The translations under genes were made by a program, and so were the position numbers. Source: Taibaiella sp. (GTDB taxonomy: Bacteria; Bacteroidota; Bacteroidia; Chitinophagales; Chitinophagaceae). Taken from it: a stretch of DNA of 8,146 nt. The notes beneath the pieces are model-generated. The model made no database searches and was not told where the DNA came from. It saw only the letters and a program-made list of their open reading frames with translations. Below are positions 6,909 to 8,146 of this stretch, in pieces (position 1 is the stretch's first letter; every line of letters begins with the position of its first letter). The stretch lies in assembly GCA_019454705.1 (NCBI GenBank), contig JACFNS010000094.1, positions 1 through 8,146 on the forward strand. Reading direction: 5' to 3'.

Positions 6909-6935
6909 AGCAGATGCACTGCACATACCTGCTGC
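6907..6935. repeat. Second inverted repeat overlapping the first (7-bp arms, 15-base loop)
   Basis: GCAGCAG (6907-6913) and CTGCTGC (6929-6935) are exact reverse complements. The left arm shares bases 6907-6908 with the preceding inverted repeat, so the two hairpins could not both form fully. The loop contains ACTGCACA (6918-6925), which is repeated directly at 6880-6887. The remaining bases 6936-7012, up to the universal stress gene, show a T-rich patch (TTGATTTTTTT) but no promoter I can define. Confidence 0.4.
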
Positions 6936-7012
6936 TTAAGTAGTTACTAAGAATTATTCATTAGATTGCATTACACGTCCACTTGATTTTTTTAATGTCC
7001 AATATGTAGCAT

Positions 7013-7822
7013 ATGAAATTTGTAGTATTAATAGACGTAACTGAAGCTTCCGCCAGGTTGCTGAGATTTGCACATGGAATAGCCGCGGCTGCAGGGGCTA
7101 CACTGCTGGTGGTGCACCAAAGCATTTTACCGGCACCTGCTATGGGCGATGCTGAAAGCAGGAGTGCGGTAAAAAATGAAAATAAAAACCGTTCGCTGGA
7201 GGCACTCAGGCATTATGTGGAAAATATCATTGGCGACAGCGTACCGTTGGAATACGAGGTAACTACAGGTAACCTGCAGGGTTTTCTGCATTCATTGGAA
7301 AAGTCACTGGATTTCAACCTGGTATTTGTAGGTGTGAAACATAAAGGGCTGATGGAGAAAATGCTGGTGGGCAATACGGCCACAAAACTTACCAATGACC
7401 TGTCAAAAACAATTATCGCACTGCCCGAAGAACAAAACGGCCCGTCTTTTGATACGCTGTACGTTGCTGTCAAAAAAGAATTTTCTTTCAACGCACATGC
7501 GCTGTACCAATGTATTACCGCATTGCGAAATACAGTGAAGAAGGTCCACCTTTTTTCCATAGTTGCAGCCGGCGAAGATGAAAACGCCGTTATAAGTTTA
7601 ATGGAGAAAATTGTATCAGGTGTTCCGGAAGGTATAATCGGCAGCTATGAAACAATACAGGCGGCAGATCCTCATAAACAAATAAAAAATTTTATGCACG
7701 CTCACCGCGATGGTATATTGGTAGTGCAGAAAGGTTCAAGGGGTATAATGGATGTCTTCAGGAAATACTTTGTACACGACCTGGTAGACGATGCACAACT
7801 ACCTGTGATTATTCTTCCGTAA
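7013..7822 (+). CDS. Tandem universal stress protein (UspA-like)
   Basis: A 269-residue soluble protein made of two UspA-type domains. Domain 1 (about 1-138) starts VVLIDVTEAS with the conserved Asp (D8) and ends with FVGVKHKGLMEKMLVGNTATKL...TIIALP. Domain 2 (about 147-269) starts TLYVAVKKE and ends LVVQKGSRGIMDVF...LPVIILP. The ATP loop of ATP-binding Usps is G-2x-G-9x-G-S/T; domain 1 keeps G107 and G120 but has H110 for the second Gly and N121 for the Ser, and domain 2 has Q239 and Y252 at the outer Gly positions, so nucleotide binding is doubtful in domain 2 and altered in domain 1. Such proteins act in the cytosol in stress responses and some bind or regulate transporters. The gene is divergent from the antiporter, which fits a shared stress or ion theme. 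The start is set because the preceding ATG (at 7003) is followed at once by TAG. Confidence 0.88.
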   Translation: MKFVVLIDVTEASARLLRFAHGIAAAAGATLLVVHQSILPAPAMGDAESRSAVKNENKNRSLEALRHYVENIIGDSVPLEYEVTTGNLQGFLHSLEKSLDFNLVFVGVKHKGLMEKMLVGNTATKLTNDLSKTIIALPEEQNGPSFDTLYVAVKKEFSFNAHALYQCITALRNTVKKVHLFSIVAAGEDENAVISLMEKIVSGVPEGIIGSYETIQAADPHKQIKNFMHAHRDGILVVQKGSRGIMDVFRKYFVHDLVDDAQLPVIILP

Positions 7823-7835
7823 CAAGCATACAATT

Positions 7836-7867
7836 TTTGATTTTTGAATTTTTCCTTTTGATTTTTG
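7836..7867 (+). promoter_or_regulatory. Possible Bacteroidota-type promoter for polX
   Basis: GATTTTTG at 7860-7867 differs from the -7 consensus TAnnTTTG only at its first base, and TTTG at 7836-7839 sits 20 bases upstream, in the range for a -33 element. The ATG follows 4 bases after the -7 element, implying little or no leader. The same octamer GATTTTTG also occurs at 7839-7846, 21 bases earlier, within a very T-rich stretch, so chance matching is a real risk. The 49-base gap after the stress gene holds nothing else. Confidence 0.35.
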
Positions 7868-7871
7868 CAGT

Positions 7872-8146
7872 ATGACCAACAGCGAAATAGCCGACCATTT
7901 TTCTTTGCTCTCCAAACTGATGGATATTCATGGCGAGGACGCCTTTCGTGCGAAGAACTATAGTATAGCAGCATATAATATAGAACGGCTGCCCGCAGAA
8001 GTGGCTGAGATGGACGAGGCGCAACTGTTTGCCACCAGGGGCATAGGCAGCAGCACCGGCAGTAAGATTCGTGAACTGCTGGAAACAGGCAAAATGCAGG
8101 CGCTGGAAGAAATGATTAACCGCACGCCGAAAGGGGTGTTGGAAAT
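7872..8146 (+). CDS. polX: Family X DNA polymerase / 3'-5' exonuclease, N-terminal part
   Basis: The frame from ATG at 7872 stays open to the window edge, giving 91 complete codons of what should be a protein of about 550-570 residues. It opens MTNSEIADHFSLLSKLMDIHG, matches the polymerase beta-like 8-kDa N-terminal domain in AFRAKNYSIAAYNIERLP (24-41), and has the first helix-hairpin-helix as GIGSSTGSKIRELLETG (57-73), followed by TPKGVLE (85-91) that leads into the second hairpin. PolX enzymes fill short DNA gaps in base excision repair and in bacteria usually carry a C-terminal PHP exonuclease domain, which lies outside this window. The hairpin reads GIGSSTGSK where I would expect something like GIGKxxxxK, a mild variation. 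It may be read from its own promoter or through from the stress gene 49 bases upstream. Confidence 0.9.
   Translation, partial: MTNSEIADHFSLLSKLMDIHGEDAFRAKNYSIAAYNIERLPAEVAEMDEAQLFATRGIGSSTGSKIRELLETGKMQALEEMINRTPKGVLE

Noticed and set aside
1..8146. Mobile element, CRISPR, tRNA or defence system
   Set aside because: No transposase, integrase, regularly spaced repeats, cloverleaf sequence or known defence domains were seen on either strand.

Overview
The window is an ordinary-looking chromosomal segment, most likely from a member of the Bacteroidota (a Chitinophagaceae-type genome is my best guess). The reasons are the gene families and their sequence style (a UMF1 transporter, a cytidylate kinase with a GHSSCGKST P-loop, a two-domain universal stress protein, a CPA2 antiporter with TrkA-C domains), start codons without clear Shine-Dalgarno sequences, and TTTG-type elements just upstream of some starts. 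This placement is inference; there is no rRNA or marker tree behind it.

Layout: (1) 1-117 is the C-terminus of an unidentified protein. (2) 167-2919 is a tight plus-strand cluster: UMF1 major facilitator, metallo-beta-lactamase-fold hydrolase, cupin protein, with gaps of 6 and 17 bases, probably one operon. (3) 2916-3652 is a minus-strand pair: a 51-residue Lys/Gly-rich small protein followed by an HD-superfamily phosphohydrolase, whose stop codon overlaps the cupin stop. (4) 3653-3819 is a divergent promoter region holding three TGTACA palindromes. (5) 3820-4524 is cytidylate kinase. (6) 4564-6831, minus strand, is a large cation:proton antiporter with a weak hairpin terminator between it and the kinase. 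(7) 6832-7012 is a divergent intergenic region with two overlapping inverted repeats. (8) 7013-7822 is a tandem universal stress protein, and (9) 7872 to the window end is the N-terminus of a family X DNA polymerase (PolX).

Functionally, the clearest themes are nucleotide metabolism and DNA repair (cmk, polX) and ion homeostasis plus stress (antiporter and its divergent universal stress neighbour). The transporter/hydrolase/cupin cluster looks like a small uptake or efflux and modification unit whose substrate cannot be read from sequence.

I saw no mobile elements, CRISPR arrays, tRNA or rRNA genes, prophage genes or defence systems. The most worthwhile leads are the TGTACA cluster, the small basic protein gene, and the overlapping inverted repeats between antiporter and stress protein; none amounts to a clearly new system.
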